A stretch of 64,000 nucleotides of DNA from positions 806,001 to 870,000 of the forward strand of contig CAWGOF010000002.1 of assembly GCA_963824225.1 (NCBI GenBank), written 5' to 3'. The notes under the pieces were generated by a model. It saw only the letters and a list, made by a program, of their open reading frames with translations, ran no database searches and was not told the origin of the DNA. Numbering within the stretch: position 1 is the stretch's first letter; each line of letters starts with the position of its first letter. Below, one piece after another: positions 41,438 through 52,449 of the stretch. The translations under genes were made by a program, and so were the position numbers. Origin of the DNA: CAWGOF01 sp963824225. Its GTDB lineage: Bacteria > Acidobacteriota > Polarisedimenticolia > Polarisedimenticolales > Polarisedimenticolaceae.

Positions 41438-44134
41438 TCAGCGCCGCACGGCGGGCTCGAGGATCGCGTCCCGGATCAGCGGTCGTCCGGCGAGCGAGGT
41501 CCAGAAGCCGAACAGCGCGGGCGCAAGAATGACCGCCACCGAGAGGAGCGTCGTCCCGACATACCATCCGGCGGGCTGCGGCGTCAGCGGTAGCTCGTCG
41601 ATCAGCGAGGAAACGGTGAACGCCGCGGCAAAGGCCAGCAGTCCTCCCCGGAACAGGACGAGCCAGACGATCGGGAAGGTCACGCCGGCTGCCGCGGCAA
41701 AGCCGACGAAGTTCGGCGCGTCGGGCAGGAAGATCACCAGCGCGAGCAGCGAGACCGCAACGAGCGCCGGCCCCGTACGGCGCAGCAGCAGCCGGAAGAT
41801 CAGCAGCATCGTCAACGGGATGAACATCTCGAACAGCTGCACGGTGTGGATCGCCGCGAAGCTCATGAGGGCTGGCACCGTTCCCCGGAGCGGCTCGAGA
41901 GTCCAGCCGCTCGAGATCGGTAGGATCGGAGATCCGCCGAGAATCGCCGGGATCCAAGCGCCGAGACGCCCGAAGAACGCCATCAGCGCGCCCACCGCGC
42001 ACCCGAGCAGCAGATCCCGACCCACGAGGGGATCGCGGAACCGTCCCTCGAGCACCCGGACCCAGGACGTGAGCATCCGGGGCCACAATCGCCGGGCGTA
42101 CGGCTCGATCGCCAGATACAACACATAGGCCAGGCCTACCCGCTGCATCGCGTACGACAGATGGCCCATGAACCGGCCGATCTCGGCCGGCGATGCGGTG
42201 TGATGTGCACCCAGGAACCACACCATCCGTACGGCGCCGAGATAAAGCGCGAACCGCAGCGCGCCGCGTCGATCGCCGCGACCCCGGCGGACGTTCCGCA
42301 GCGCCACGAGCGAGGCCGTGATGACGACGATGAGGAACCAGGACGCGGCCACGAGCCTTGCGACGCGGACGAAGCCGCCGACCGCCTCAGGCGGTTGTTC
42401 TGCGGGACGGGTCCACGGGAGAACGATCCGGAGCGAAACCGGGCGGCCGCTTGCGGCCGCGGCCTCGATGCGCAGTGGCAGGTCGGGCTTTCCGGGCCAC
42501 GATCCGGTCCACGCGACCCGGCGGTCGGCATGCACGGGCGGCGCCCATTCGGGCGAGGCCGTTCTGAGCGTGCTCGCATCGACGCCGGTCGCTCGCAACA
42601 GCGGCTCCCAGTCGGGCTCCGCTCGCGACGGTCGAGACTCGTCGCGCTCGCCCGGAACGACGAGGAACGAGACGAGACGGCCATCGGGATCGAGCGCGAC
42701 CCGCGCCATCCCTGGCGCGGTGTTCGGGGGATCAGCGATCCAGTTGAGCACCGATCCTGCGCTCAATGGCTCGAGCTCCTGCGGGCTCTGGCGATACCAG
42801 AACAGAACCCCGCCGGGGGGCGAGGATCGGAGAGCGCTCCACCGCGCGTCTCCCGACGTGTCCCGGTGCAACAACTCCTCGAGATACGCGGGATCCGGCT
42901 TGAACGCGAAAATGCTATCGGCCGGCTTCCGGTCGTGCCCGGCCTGGACCAAGATCTCCCGCGCGCGCTCCTCGAGAACTTCGGGTGGCTTGTCGAGCGT
43001 GACCATTCCGATGAGCGTCGTATCCGGCGCGAGCGCGATGGCGAGGGCCAGGCTCACGAGGAATACGACGAGGGCGGCCCACGAGATCACCGGTGACGAT
43101 GCGCCCTTGGCCGCGGCCTCGGCGACCATCGCCGGAGACGGCGTCTCGCCGGCGGCGAGGGCCGCGGCGATCGGATCGCCCCCGGGGAGTGCCGCCGCGA
43201 CCGCGAGGGCCGAGGCCGGTCGGCGTGCCGGATCCGGATCGAGGCAGCGCAGGATCACCCGCTCGACCGCCGGATCGAACCCCTCGACGAAGCTCGACGG
43301 GCTCGACGGCGCCGTCTCCGATTGCAGGCGCCTGAGATCGGCGACCGTGCTGGCCTTGAACGCCGGCTTGCCGGTGAACAGCTCGTACAGCACGAGACCG
43401 AGCGAGTACAGGTCGCTGCGGACGGTGACTTCCCGTCCGGCGAGCTGCTCGGGCGCCATGTAGGCCGGCGTGCCCGAGAGCACGTCCGCGCCCTCGACGC
43501 GCACGGCCGCGCGCGCGAGTCCGAAGTCGGTGATGCGCGCATGGCCGCGCCCGTCGATCATGACGTTCGCCGGCTTGAGGTCGCGGTGCAGCACACCCAT
43601 CTCGTGCGACGCCGCGAGCCCCGCGCACAGCTCGCGCGCGATCTGGATCGCCTTGTCCTTGGGCAGGTGACCGATGCGCCGCAGGAGCGAGGCCAGGTCC
43701 TCGCCGTCGACGTACTCCATCGACAGGAAGTGCTGCCCATCCGCCTCCCCTGCATCGTAGATCCGGCACACGTTGGGGTGCGAGACCTGACGCGCGGTGC
43801 GCACCTCGCCGAGGAACCGCGCGAGGCGATCGGGATGCGCGTCGAAACCGAGCGGCAGGAACTTGAGCGCGACCGCTTGGCCGAGCTTCATGTCGTCGGC
43901 GCGGTAGACCTCGCCCATCCCGCCGCGGCCGAGGAGACCGACGATCCGATAGCGACCGGCGAGCACGGCGCCGGGCAGGAACCGTGCGTCGGGCGGCGCG
44001 GGCTGTGCCGGCAGGGGCCGCCCGCGGAGCGCTTCGGTCGCGAGCTCGGACGACGGCACGAGAGCTCGGCCGCACGATCCGCAGAACCGGCTTCCGGACT
44101 GCAGAGGGCTCGAGCAGCTCGGACAACGGCTCAC
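41438..44134 (-). CDS. Zinc-ribbon Ser/Thr protein kinase with multi-span membrane C-terminus
   Basis: An 898-residue protein. Residues 4-23 form a zinc ribbon (CPSCSS ... FCGSCG). The kinase domain (~60-325) is complete: GRGGMGEVYRADD, ALKFLPL, HRDLKPANVMID, DFGLA, and APEQL in the activation segment. A first membrane segment (WAALVVFLVSLALAIALA) precedes an extracytoplasmic domain (~385-590). About nine more transmembrane helices follow at the C-terminus, of the intramembrane type (FLIVVITASLVALRNVRRGR, FGRLGAWIPAILGG). This architecture is common in Acidobacteriota. It is likely a sensor kinase, but the ligand and targets are unknown. Confidence 0.88.
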   Translation of the reverse strand: MSRCPSCSSPLQSGSRFCGSCGRALVPSSELATEALRGRPLPAQPAPPDARFLPGAVLAGRYRIVGLLGRGGMGEVYRADDMKLGQAVALKFLPLGFDAHPDRLARFLGEVRTARQVSHPNVCRIYDAGEADGQHFLSMEYVDGEDLASLLRRIGHLPKDKAIQIARELCAGLAASHEMGVLHRDLKPANVMIDGRGHARITDFGLARAAVRVEGADVLSGTPAYMAPEQLAGREVTVRSDLYSLGLVLYELFTGKPAFKASTVADLRRLQSETAPSSPSSFVEGFDPAVERVILRCLDPDPARRPASALAVAAALPGGDPIAAALAAGETPSPAMVAEAAAKGASSPVISWAALVVFLVSLALAIALAPDTTLIGMVTLDKPPEVLEERAREILVQAGHDRKPADSIFAFKPDPAYLEELLHRDTSGDARWSALRSSPPGGVLFWYRQSPQELEPLSAGSVLNWIADPPNTAPGMARVALDPDGRLVSFLVVPGERDESRPSRAEPDWEPLLRATGVDASTLRTASPEWAPPVHADRRVAWTGSWPGKPDLPLRIEAAAASGRPVSLRIVLPWTRPAEQPPEAVGGFVRVARLVAASWFLIVVITASLVALRNVRRGRGDRRGALRFALYLGAVRMVWFLGAHHTASPAEIGRFMGHLSYAMQRVGLAYVLYLAIEPYARRLWPRMLTSWVRVLEGRFRDPLVGRDLLLGCAVGALMAFFGRLGAWIPAILGGSPILPISSGWTLEPLRGTVPALMSFAAIHTVQLFEMFIPLTMLLIFRLLLRRTGPALVAVSLLALVIFLPDAPNFVGFAAAAGVTFPIVWLVLFRGGLLAFAAAFTVSSLIDELPLTPQPAGWYVGTTLLSVAVILAPALFGFWTSLAGRPLIRDAILEPAVRR

Positions 44135-44172
44135 CGGCCGAGCCTACCACGCGCGTCGCTCGGATCACTGGT

Positions 44173-45183
44173 ATGGTTCGGCCGGTGGGCGACCGAGTCG
44201 AGATCGCGTTCCATCGGTCGATCCGCGAGCTCGTGCCCGCGGGTGCGACGGTGCTCGTCGCCGTCTCCGGCGGCTCGGACTCGATCGCGCTCCTGCATCT
44301 GCTGTCGCGCAACGCGGTGAGCCTGCATCTCGGTCTCGTCGTCGGCCATCTCGATCACGCGCTGCGCCGCGGGTCGGGAGCCGATCGGCGGTTCGTCGAG
44401 CGGGTCGCGCGGCGGCTCGGCCTGACCTGGGTTGCCGATCGGCGGGACGTGGGCCGGGCCCGGCGCCGCGACGAATCGCCCGAGGAGGCCGCTCGACGAG
44501 TGCGGCGGGCGTTCCTGCTCGAGGCCGCCGCCACGGTCGGCGCGACCCACGTGGCGACGGGCCACACCCTCGACGACCAGGCGGAGACGGTGCTGCTCCG
44601 GCTCGCGCGCGGGGCCGGCGCCACGGCCCTGACCGGCATGGCGCGGTCCGGCCCGGGACCGTTCGTGCGCCCGCTCCTCGCGATCGAGCGCGCGGAGCTC
44701 CGAGCGTGGCTCGCGCGGCGCCGGATCGCGTACCGCGAGGATCCGTCGAACCGCAGCCTGAGGTTCGATCGCAATCGCGTGCGCCGGCTCGTGGTCCCCG
44801 TCCTGGCCGAGGCGATCAACCCACGCTCGGCGCGCCTGATCGTCCAGGCCGCGGAGCGGTTCCGCGAGGACGCGTTGCACCTCGACGCCGCGGCCGAGCG
44901 ACGGCTCGCCGAGATCGCGCGGCCCGAGCGCGACGGCGGGGTATCGCTCGACGCCGTCGCGCTCGCGGCCGAGAGTCCGGTGCTCGCTCGGCGCATCGCG
45001 CGCATCGCGCTGCAACATGCCGGCGTCGATCCGCGTCGGGTGGGTGCCCGTCACGTGCAGGGTCTGCTCCGGCTGGCTCTCGCGCATGGGCCCGCCGAGG
45101 TCCATTTGCCGGGACGCAGGATCGCCGTTCGGCGGGCCAACCGGATCGGCATCGGGCCGCCCGAAATGGCTGCGCGAGCATGA
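44173..45183 (+). CDS. tilS: tRNA(Ile)-lysidine synthase
   Basis: A 336-residue N-type ATP pyrophosphatase that converts C34 of the tRNA-Ile(CAU) anticodon to lysidine. The P-loop is VAVSGGSDSIALLHLL. HLDHALRRGSGADRRFVERVA, GHTLDDQAETVLLRLARGAG and EDPSNRSLRFDRNRVRR are classical TilS motifs. The C-terminal domain is short compared with E. coli TilS (432 residues). ATG 44173 is used, with a GTG at 44185 as a possible alternative. It heads the tilS-ftsH-folP-cdaA-ybbR-glmM run. Confidence 0.92.
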   Translation: MVRPVGDRVEIAFHRSIRELVPAGATVLVAVSGGSDSIALLHLLSRNAVSLHLGLVVGHLDHALRRGSGADRRFVERVARRLGLTWVADRRDVGRARRRDESPEEAARRVRRAFLLEAAATVGATHVATGHTLDDQAETVLLRLARGAGATALTGMARSGPGPFVRPLLAIERAELRAWLARRRIAYREDPSNRSLRFDRNRVRRLVVPVLAEAINPRSARLIVQAAERFREDALHLDAAAERRLAEIARPERDGGVSLDAVALAAESPVLARRIARIALQHAGVDPRRVGARHVQGLLRLALAHGPAEVHLPGRRIAVRRANRIGIGPPEMAARA

Positions 45184-45204
45184 TCGCGATGGCAGGTCGG
45201 GGTG

Positions 45205-45224
45205 GTCTTCTATATATTGAAGAC
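45205..45224. promoter_or_regulatory. 20-bp AT-rich inverted repeat upstream of ftsH
   Basis: GTCTTC, then TATATATT, then GAAGAC forms a 6-bp perfect inverted repeat around an eight-base A/T core in very GC-rich DNA. It lies 64 bp before the ftsH start chosen here. The core includes a TATATT that could serve as a -10 element. An operator or promoter is plausible, but no -35 partner is convincing. Confidence 0.4.
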
Positions 45225-45287
45225 GGGGCAATTGACCTGGTATCTCCGTAGGTGGATCGCCCCAGTCGGCGGCGGAGGTCGGCGGAC

Positions 45288-47228
<1,941 letters not shown>

Positions 47229-47234
47229 AGGCGG

Positions 47235-48086
47235 GTGGACGACCGCTCGGGTTTCGAGATCCGGTTCGCCGACGGCGGCGTTCTCGCGCTCGGGGCCGTC
47301 ACGCGTGTGATGGGCATCCTCAACGTCACGCCCGACTCGTTCGCCGACGGCGGACGGTACGTCGAGCCCGCGCAAGCGGTCGACGCGGCGGCACGAATGA
47401 CGGACGAGGGTGCGGACCTGATCGACGTCGGGGGCGAGAGCACGCGTCCGGGCGCGGACCCGGTCGCCCCGGACGTGGAGATCGCTCGCGTCGTCCCGGT
47501 GATCGAGGCGATCCGCGCGCGCTCGACCGTGCGCCTGTCGATCGACACGTCGAAGGCCGAGGTTGCACGAGCCGCGCTCGACGCGGGCGCCGACATGGTG
47601 AACGACGTGTCGGCGCTCGGCGATCCCGCCATGCTCGGGCTGTTGCGCGAGCGCCGGGTCCCGGCGGTGTTGATGCACATGCGCGGGACGCCGCGCACGA
47701 TGCAGGCCGACACGCGGTACCGCGACGTCATGGGTGAGGTCGCCGCGTTCCTCGGGAGCGCGGTCGAGTGCACGGTCGAGGCCGGGATCTCCGAGGGCAA
47801 GATCCTCGTCGACCCGGGTCTGGGGTTCGGCAAGTCGGCGGCCGGGAACCTGTCGATCCTGCGCCGGCTCGCCGCGCTCGCGCGCATCGGGCGCCCGATC
47901 CTCGTCGGCGCGTCGCGCAAGAGCTTCGTCGGCTCGGTGCTCGACCTGCCGGTCGAAGAGCGGCTCGAGGCGAGCCTGGCCGTCGCCGCGCTGGCCGCGG
48001 CGCACGGAGCCCACGTGATCCGGGCGCACGACGTGCGAGCCACGGTGCGCGTCGTGCGGATGGTCGACGCGGTCCGCGGAGCCTGA
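47235..48086 (+). CDS. folP: Dihydropteroate synthase
   Basis: A 283-residue TIM-barrel enzyme that condenses p-aminobenzoate with the pterin diphosphate in folate synthesis. The signature MGILNVTPDSFADGG is complete. DVGGESTRPGA, SIDTSKAEVARAALDAGADMVNDVSA, DPGLGFGKSA and GASRKSF are the other substrate-binding motifs. The GTG start at 47235 has a weak GAAGG-like box. It is tightly packed between ftsH and cdaA. Confidence 0.95.
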   Translation: MDDRSGFEIRFADGGVLALGAVTRVMGILNVTPDSFADGGRYVEPAQAVDAAARMTDEGADLIDVGGESTRPGADPVAPDVEIARVVPVIEAIRARSTVRLSIDTSKAEVARAALDAGADMVNDVSALGDPAMLGLLRERRVPAVLMHMRGTPRTMQADTRYRDVMGEVAAFLGSAVECTVEAGISEGKILVDPGLGFGKSAAGNLSILRRLAALARIGRPILVGASRKSFVGSVLDLPVEERLEASLAVAALAAAHGAHVIRAHDVRATVRVVRMVDAVRGA

Positions 48087-48093
48087 GGCCCCG

Positions 48094-48939
48094 ATGGTCG
48101 ATCGCCTGTACGCCGCGCTGCACGTCCAGGACCTCGGCCTGTGGGCCGCTCTCGACATCCTGCTCCTCGCCGCGATCATCTATCAGCTGCTCCTGCTGCT
48201 CCGCGGCACGCGCTCGGTCAACGTGATCCTCGCGCTCGCGGCCCTGGCGCTGTTCTACGTGGCGACGGCGCCGGGCCTGGTCGAGCTGCACGCCGTGCAC
48301 ACGATCCTGGGCAACCTGCTCCTGTACATCCCGCTGCTCGTGATCGTCGTGTTCCAGAACCAGATCCGCCGCGCTCTCGCGCACCTCGGGCGCAATCCGC
48401 TGAGCGCGTTCCTGCCCCGGCGCCTCACGGAGAACCTGATCGAGGAGGTCGCGCTGGCCAGCGCCTCGCTCGGGAGCAAGCGCATGGGGGCGCTGATCGT
48501 GCTCGAGCGCGGGGTCGGCCTGCGGACGTTCGCCGAGACCGGGATCGCGCTCGACGCCCGCGTGTCCTACGACCTGCTGCTGAACCTGTTCACGCCGCGC
48601 TCGCCGCTCCACGACGGCGCGGTGATCATCGGCGACGGCCGGATCCGTGCCGCGTCGTGCTACCTGCCGTTGACCACGAGCCCGAGCCTGTCGCGCACGT
48701 ACGGGACGCGGCATCGCGCAGCGATCGGGATCACGGAGGAGTCGGACGCCCTGGCGATCGTGGTCTCGGAGGAGCTGGGCACGGTCAGCCTGGCCGACAA
48801 CGGGCGGATCACGACCGGCCTCGACGCGCGGGCCCTCGAAGCCGCGCTGCGCGCGGCGCTGCTCGGGAGCGGCGGGCCCGCGGCCAAGGAGCGCGCGCCG
48901 GTTCGCGGCACGGCGATGGAAGAGCCCGGCGATGTTTGA
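48094..48939 (+). CDS. cdaA: Diadenylate cyclase CdaA
   Basis: A 281-residue membrane enzyme making cyclic di-AMP. Three N-terminal transmembrane helices (ALDILLLAAIIYQLLLLL, VNVILALAALALFYVATA, ILGNLLLYIPLLVIVVF) are followed by the DAC domain. It has both catalytic motifs, DGAVII and TRHRAA. Its 3' end overlaps ybbR by 8 bp. CdaA, CdaR (YbbR) and GlmM form a known regulatory set linking c-di-AMP to cell-wall precursor supply. Confidence 0.95.
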   Translation: MVDRLYAALHVQDLGLWAALDILLLAAIIYQLLLLLRGTRSVNVILALAALALFYVATAPGLVELHAVHTILGNLLLYIPLLVIVVFQNQIRRALAHLGRNPLSAFLPRRLTENLIEEVALASASLGSKRMGALIVLERGVGLRTFAETGIALDARVSYDLLLNLFTPRSPLHDGAVIIGDGRIRAASCYLPLTTSPSLSRTYGTRHRAAIGITEESDALAIVVSEELGTVSLADNGRITTGLDARALEAALRAALLGSGGPAAKERAPVRGTAMEEPGDV

Positions 48940-49864
48940 GCGCGTGCTGGCCAACTGGCCGCTCAAGCTCCTGGCGCTCGGTCTGGCGTTCGCGATCTGG
49001 GTCTCGGTCGCCGGCGAGCGCTGGATCCTGCAGGACCTGCAGGTGCCGCTCGACCTGAGCTTGGGCCACGATCTCGTCGTCTCGACGAACGCACCGACGA
49101 CCGTCTCGGTTCGGCTGCGCGGCCGGGAGAGCCGGATGCGCCGCCTCGACCCGGTGCCGATCGCCCTGCGCGTCGACCTGTCCGAGGCGACGCCGGGCGA
49201 CCAGGATCTGTTGCTCTCCCCCAACGATCTCGTCGGCGTGCCGAGCGGCATCGAGATCGATTTCGTCCGTCCGGATCGGCTGCGGCTCCAGCTCGACCGG
49301 CGCCTGGCGCGCGACGTCCCGGTCGAGCCGACGTTCCTCGGGCGGCCGGCCAGCGGCTACACGGTGTACGGGACCGAGATCACGCCCGAGGTGCTGTCGG
49401 TCGTGGGTCCGGCGGCGCAGGTCGCGGATCTCGAGGTCCTACGAACGAGCCCGATCCGCCTCGACGGCCGAGCCGCACCGTTCGTCGCCCGCGTGGGCGT
49501 GGTGCTCGACCGGCCGCGCGTGCGGGTCACCGATCCGCGGCCGCTCGAGGTGCGGGTCGTCGTGGACGCGCGGGCGACCGAACGGACGCTCGAGGGCCTG
49601 CCGGTCGAGGTCGTGGGCGCGGCCGGCCGCGTCACGGCACTCCCCGAAACGCTGGACATCACGCTCTCCGGTCCGCCGAAGCTGATCGAGAAGCTCGCCC
49701 GGTCGCAGGTGCGTCCGGTGGCCGATGCGACGGGCCTGGTCAGGCGGGGCGGGCCGCGGGCGGTTGACGTACGGGTGGTCTTCGAGAATATTCCGGCTGG
49801 CGACCGCATGCGCATCCTGGTGAAGTCGATCAGCCGACGTTCCGTGATGGTCAGCGTGGACTGA
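48932..49864 (+). CDS. ybbR: YbbR/CdaR-like regulator of CdaA
   Basis: A 310-residue protein with one N-terminal transmembrane helix (WPLKLLALGLAFAIWVSVAGE, the family hallmark) and about three extracytoplasmic YbbR repeats, for example VPVEPTFLGRPASGYTVYGTEITPEVLSVVGP. In Firmicutes, CdaR binds CdaA and tunes c-di-AMP synthesis. The start ATG 48932 overlaps the cdaA end by 8 bp, so they are translationally linked. It is followed by glmM after 12 bp. Confidence 0.92.
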   Translation: MFERVLANWPLKLLALGLAFAIWVSVAGERWILQDLQVPLDLSLGHDLVVSTNAPTTVSVRLRGRESRMRRLDPVPIALRVDLSEATPGDQDLLLSPNDLVGVPSGIEIDFVRPDRLRLQLDRRLARDVPVEPTFLGRPASGYTVYGTEITPEVLSVVGPAAQVADLEVLRTSPIRLDGRAAPFVARVGVVLDRPRVRVTDPRPLEVRVVVDARATERTLEGLPVEVVGAAGRVTALPETLDITLSGPPKLIEKLARSQVRPVADATGLVRRGGPRAVDVRVVFENIPAGDRMRILVKSISRRSVMVSVD

Positions 49865-49876
49865 GCGGGGGGAGCC

Positions 49877-51211
49877 GTGAAACGGTTGTTCGGAACGGAC
49901 GGCATTCGAGCCGTGGCCGGCGAGCCGCCGCTCGACCCGGCGACGGTGCGCCGGTTCGGCGTCGCGCTGGGCCAGGTGCTGCTCGACGGAGGGAAGCCCG
50001 GCCGCGTGGCGCTCGGGCGAGACACGCGGGAGTCGGGGCGCTGGCTCACCGACGCGGTCGCGATCGGCCTGGCCGCGCGGGCGATCGACGGCGTGGATGC
50101 CGGCGTGATCAGCACGCCGGGCCTGGCGCACGTCGTGCGCTCGTGCGGCTTCGACGCCGGCGTGATGATCTCGGCGAGCCACAACCCGTTCCAGGACAAC
50201 GGGCTCAAGGCGTTCGGACGGGACGGGGCGAAGCTGCCCGACTCGCAGGAGCAGCGCATCGAGGCCCTGCTCCTCGATCACGGCGTCGATGATCCGGGCG
50301 ACGGCGGCGCACGACCGGTCGCCGACGATACGCTGCTCGCGCGGTACGTCGAGCGCCTGGAATCGATCCTCGCGCCGGGACGCTTGGGGGGGCTGCGCGT
50401 CGTCGTCGACTGTGCGAACGGCGCGGCGTGCTCGTTCGCCCCGCGCGTGCTCGCGGACTACGGCGCGCAGGTCGAGACGATCGGGGTCGAGCCGAACGGC
50501 CGCAACATCAACCTGGCCTGCGGCTCGTTGCATCTCGAAGCCCTGAGCGAGCGCGTGCGGGACGGGCGGGCCGACATCGGTCTGGCGTTCGACGGAGACG
50601 CCGACCGGTGCTTGGCCGTCGACGCCAAGGGCCGTATCGTCGACGGCGATCACATCCTGTTCGTCACCGGCACGCGACTCAAGCGTGACGGACGGCTGCG
50701 CGGCGACGGGGTCGTGGCCACGATCATGAGCAACTTCTGGCTCGAGGAGCGGCTCGGGCGCGAGGGCGTGCGGCTCCATCGCGCGCCGGTCGGTGACAAG
50801 TACGTGCTGGAGAAGATGGTCGCCGAGGACCTGATGCTCGGGGGCGAGCAGTCGGGCCACGTGATCTTCCGCGAGTTCGCCACGACCGGCGACGGCGTGC
50901 TGACCGGCCTCCTGCTCCTCGATGCGGTCGTCGACGGGCCGGCGCTCGACCAGATCCTCGACGGCATCCAGCCGTATCCGCAGGAGATCATCAACGTCCG
51001 CGTGCGCACGAAGCCCGATCTGCGGGCGCACCCGCGCATCGGCCCCGTGGTGCACTCGACCGAGGCCGCGCTTGACGGATGCGGCCGCGTTGTGCTGCGC
51101 TATTCGGGAACCGAGCCGGTCGCCCGGGTGATGATCGAGGGACAGGACGCGCGGAGCGTGAGGCGGCTCGCGACCGAGCTGGCCCGGGTGATCGAGGAAG
51201 AGCTGGGCTGA
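49877..51211 (+). CDS. glmM: Phosphoglucosamine mutase
   Basis: A 444-residue alpha-D-phosphohexomutase converting glucosamine-6-phosphate to glucosamine-1-phosphate for peptidoglycan and LPS. RLFGTDGIRAVAGE at the start and SASHNPFQDNGLKAF with the phosphoserine are diagnostic. DGDADRCLAVDAKG is the metal loop, GGEQSGHVI the sugar loop, and RYSGTEPVARVMIEG the phosphate-binding loop. The GTG start has a strong GGGGGGAG box upstream. In the cdaA-ybbR-glmM set, GlmM can also bind CdaA and lower c-di-AMP output. Confidence 0.96.
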   Translation: MKRLFGTDGIRAVAGEPPLDPATVRRFGVALGQVLLDGGKPGRVALGRDTRESGRWLTDAVAIGLAARAIDGVDAGVISTPGLAHVVRSCGFDAGVMISASHNPFQDNGLKAFGRDGAKLPDSQEQRIEALLLDHGVDDPGDGGARPVADDTLLARYVERLESILAPGRLGGLRVVVDCANGAACSFAPRVLADYGAQVETIGVEPNGRNINLACGSLHLEALSERVRDGRADIGLAFDGDADRCLAVDAKGRIVDGDHILFVTGTRLKRDGRLRGDGVVATIMSNFWLEERLGREGVRLHRAPVGDKYVLEKMVAEDLMLGGEQSGHVIFREFATTGDGVLTGLLLLDAVVDGPALDQILDGIQPYPQEIINVRVRTKPDLRAHPRIGPVVHSTEAALDGCGRVVLRYSGTEPVARVMIEGQDARSVRRLATELARVIEEELG

Positions 51212-51217
51212 CCCAGG

Positions 51218-52447
51218 GTGCGAATCCTCGGCGTCGAGTTGAGTCGGGAGGGCTCCCCGGGCGCGGCCGAGCACACGCTCGTGTCCCTCGACCCCCACGG
51301 GCGCATCGCCACGACCCTGCGCGTCTCGAGCGTCCCGGCGATCGCCTCCGGCGTGGCCCAGCTCGCCGCGGGCGAGCCGTTCGTCCTGGGCGTCAACGTC
51401 CCGGTCGTCGCCCCGGCGAAGCCCGCGCGACCGCGCCGCATCGAGCTGCTCGTGCAGCGCCGGCTCGGCACGCGGATCCACGCCTGGTCGCGTGCACCGG
51501 CAACGGGCGCCCGCGTCACAGGCGATGCGCTCCTCGCCGGGCTGGCGACGGCCGGCGCCCCGTGCCTCGCGTATCCCGATCGCGACGGGAGGCGCAGCGG
51601 CCTCGCCGAGATCTACCCCGAGCTGACGCTCCGGTCGCTGCTCTGGGAGTCGTCGGCGCTCGCGGCGAGCGAGACGCCACGGGCTCACGAGCTCCTGCGC
51701 GCGTTCGGTGTCCCGCCGTACCGCCGGGCGCGCATGCCCGCGCGATCCGGCTGGGCCGCGCAGGCGACGGCGCTCGATCTGGTGCTTCGGCTCCTGCGCC
51801 CGATCGACGGCTTCGACGTCGCGCACGCATCGGCCGAGCTGGCCCGCGCCGCGGGACCGGACGAGATCGAGCGCGCGGGAGCGCTGCTCGATGCCGCGCT
51901 GATCGCCGGCACCGCCCGCCGATACATCGAGTCCCCCGATGCGAGCGTATTCGTCGGCGACGTCGAGAGCGGGTACGTGATCCTGCCTGCCGACGGCCGC
52001 GTGCGCCGCGTGCTCACGGCGGACCTCCGCCCGCGGCCGGCCCAGCTGTTCCCGCGGGCATCGATCCAGGAGCGCCTGGGGCCCGAGGCCCGCGTGCAGC
52101 CGGTCGACCTGCTGCCGATTCCCGGCCGGCCGCAGCCGTTCGAGGCCACGTTCGCGCACGCGCCGCAGTACGAGTTCGACAACGTCGACGAGATGGTGTG
52201 GTGGAAGCACACGCGGCACCTCGACGGGCCGGTGCTTCCGACCGAGGGGTTGCGCGAGCTGGTCGTGCGGCTCGACCACGCCGACTCCGCGGGCGACCTG
52301 CGGTTGCTGCGCAGCCGGCACCGCACGCCGTCGTTCCGCTTCGACCCGCCGAAGGCCTGGCGCCAGCTCGTCCCCACGCGAGACGGCCGGACCTACGCGT
52401 TTCGCGTCGTGCGCGCCACGTTCGACACGCTCGCGGGCAAGGACTGA
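51218..52447 (+). CDS. DUF429-like (RNase H-fold) protein with an added C-terminal domain
   Basis: A 409-residue protein. The N-terminal ~220 residues look like the DUF429/predicted-nuclease RNase H fold: MRILGVELSREG, FVLGVNVPVVAP, RIELLVQRRLG, LAEIYPELTLRSL and SGWAAQATALDLVLRLLRP. The C-terminal ~180 residues (VESGYVILPADGRVRRV, FEATFAHAPQYEFDNVDEMVWWKH) are not recognised. No membrane segment. It starts 6 bp after glmM, so it is probably in the same transcript. The DUF429 call is by pattern only. Confidence 0.55.
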   Translation: MRILGVELSREGSPGAAEHTLVSLDPHGRIATTLRVSSVPAIASGVAQLAAGEPFVLGVNVPVVAPAKPARPRRIELLVQRRLGTRIHAWSRAPATGARVTGDALLAGLATAGAPCLAYPDRDGRRSGLAEIYPELTLRSLLWESSALAASETPRAHELLRAFGVPPYRRARMPARSGWAAQATALDLVLRLLRPIDGFDVAHASAELARAAGPDEIERAGALLDAALIAGTARRYIESPDASVFVGDVESGYVILPADGRVRRVLTADLRPRPAQLFPRASIQERLGPEARVQPVDLLPIPGRPQPFEATFAHAPQYEFDNVDEMVWWKHTRHLDGPVLPTEGLRELVVRLDHADSAGDLRLLRSRHRTPSFRFDPPKAWRQLVPTRDGRTYAFRVVRATFDTLAGKD

Positions 52448-52449
52448 CG

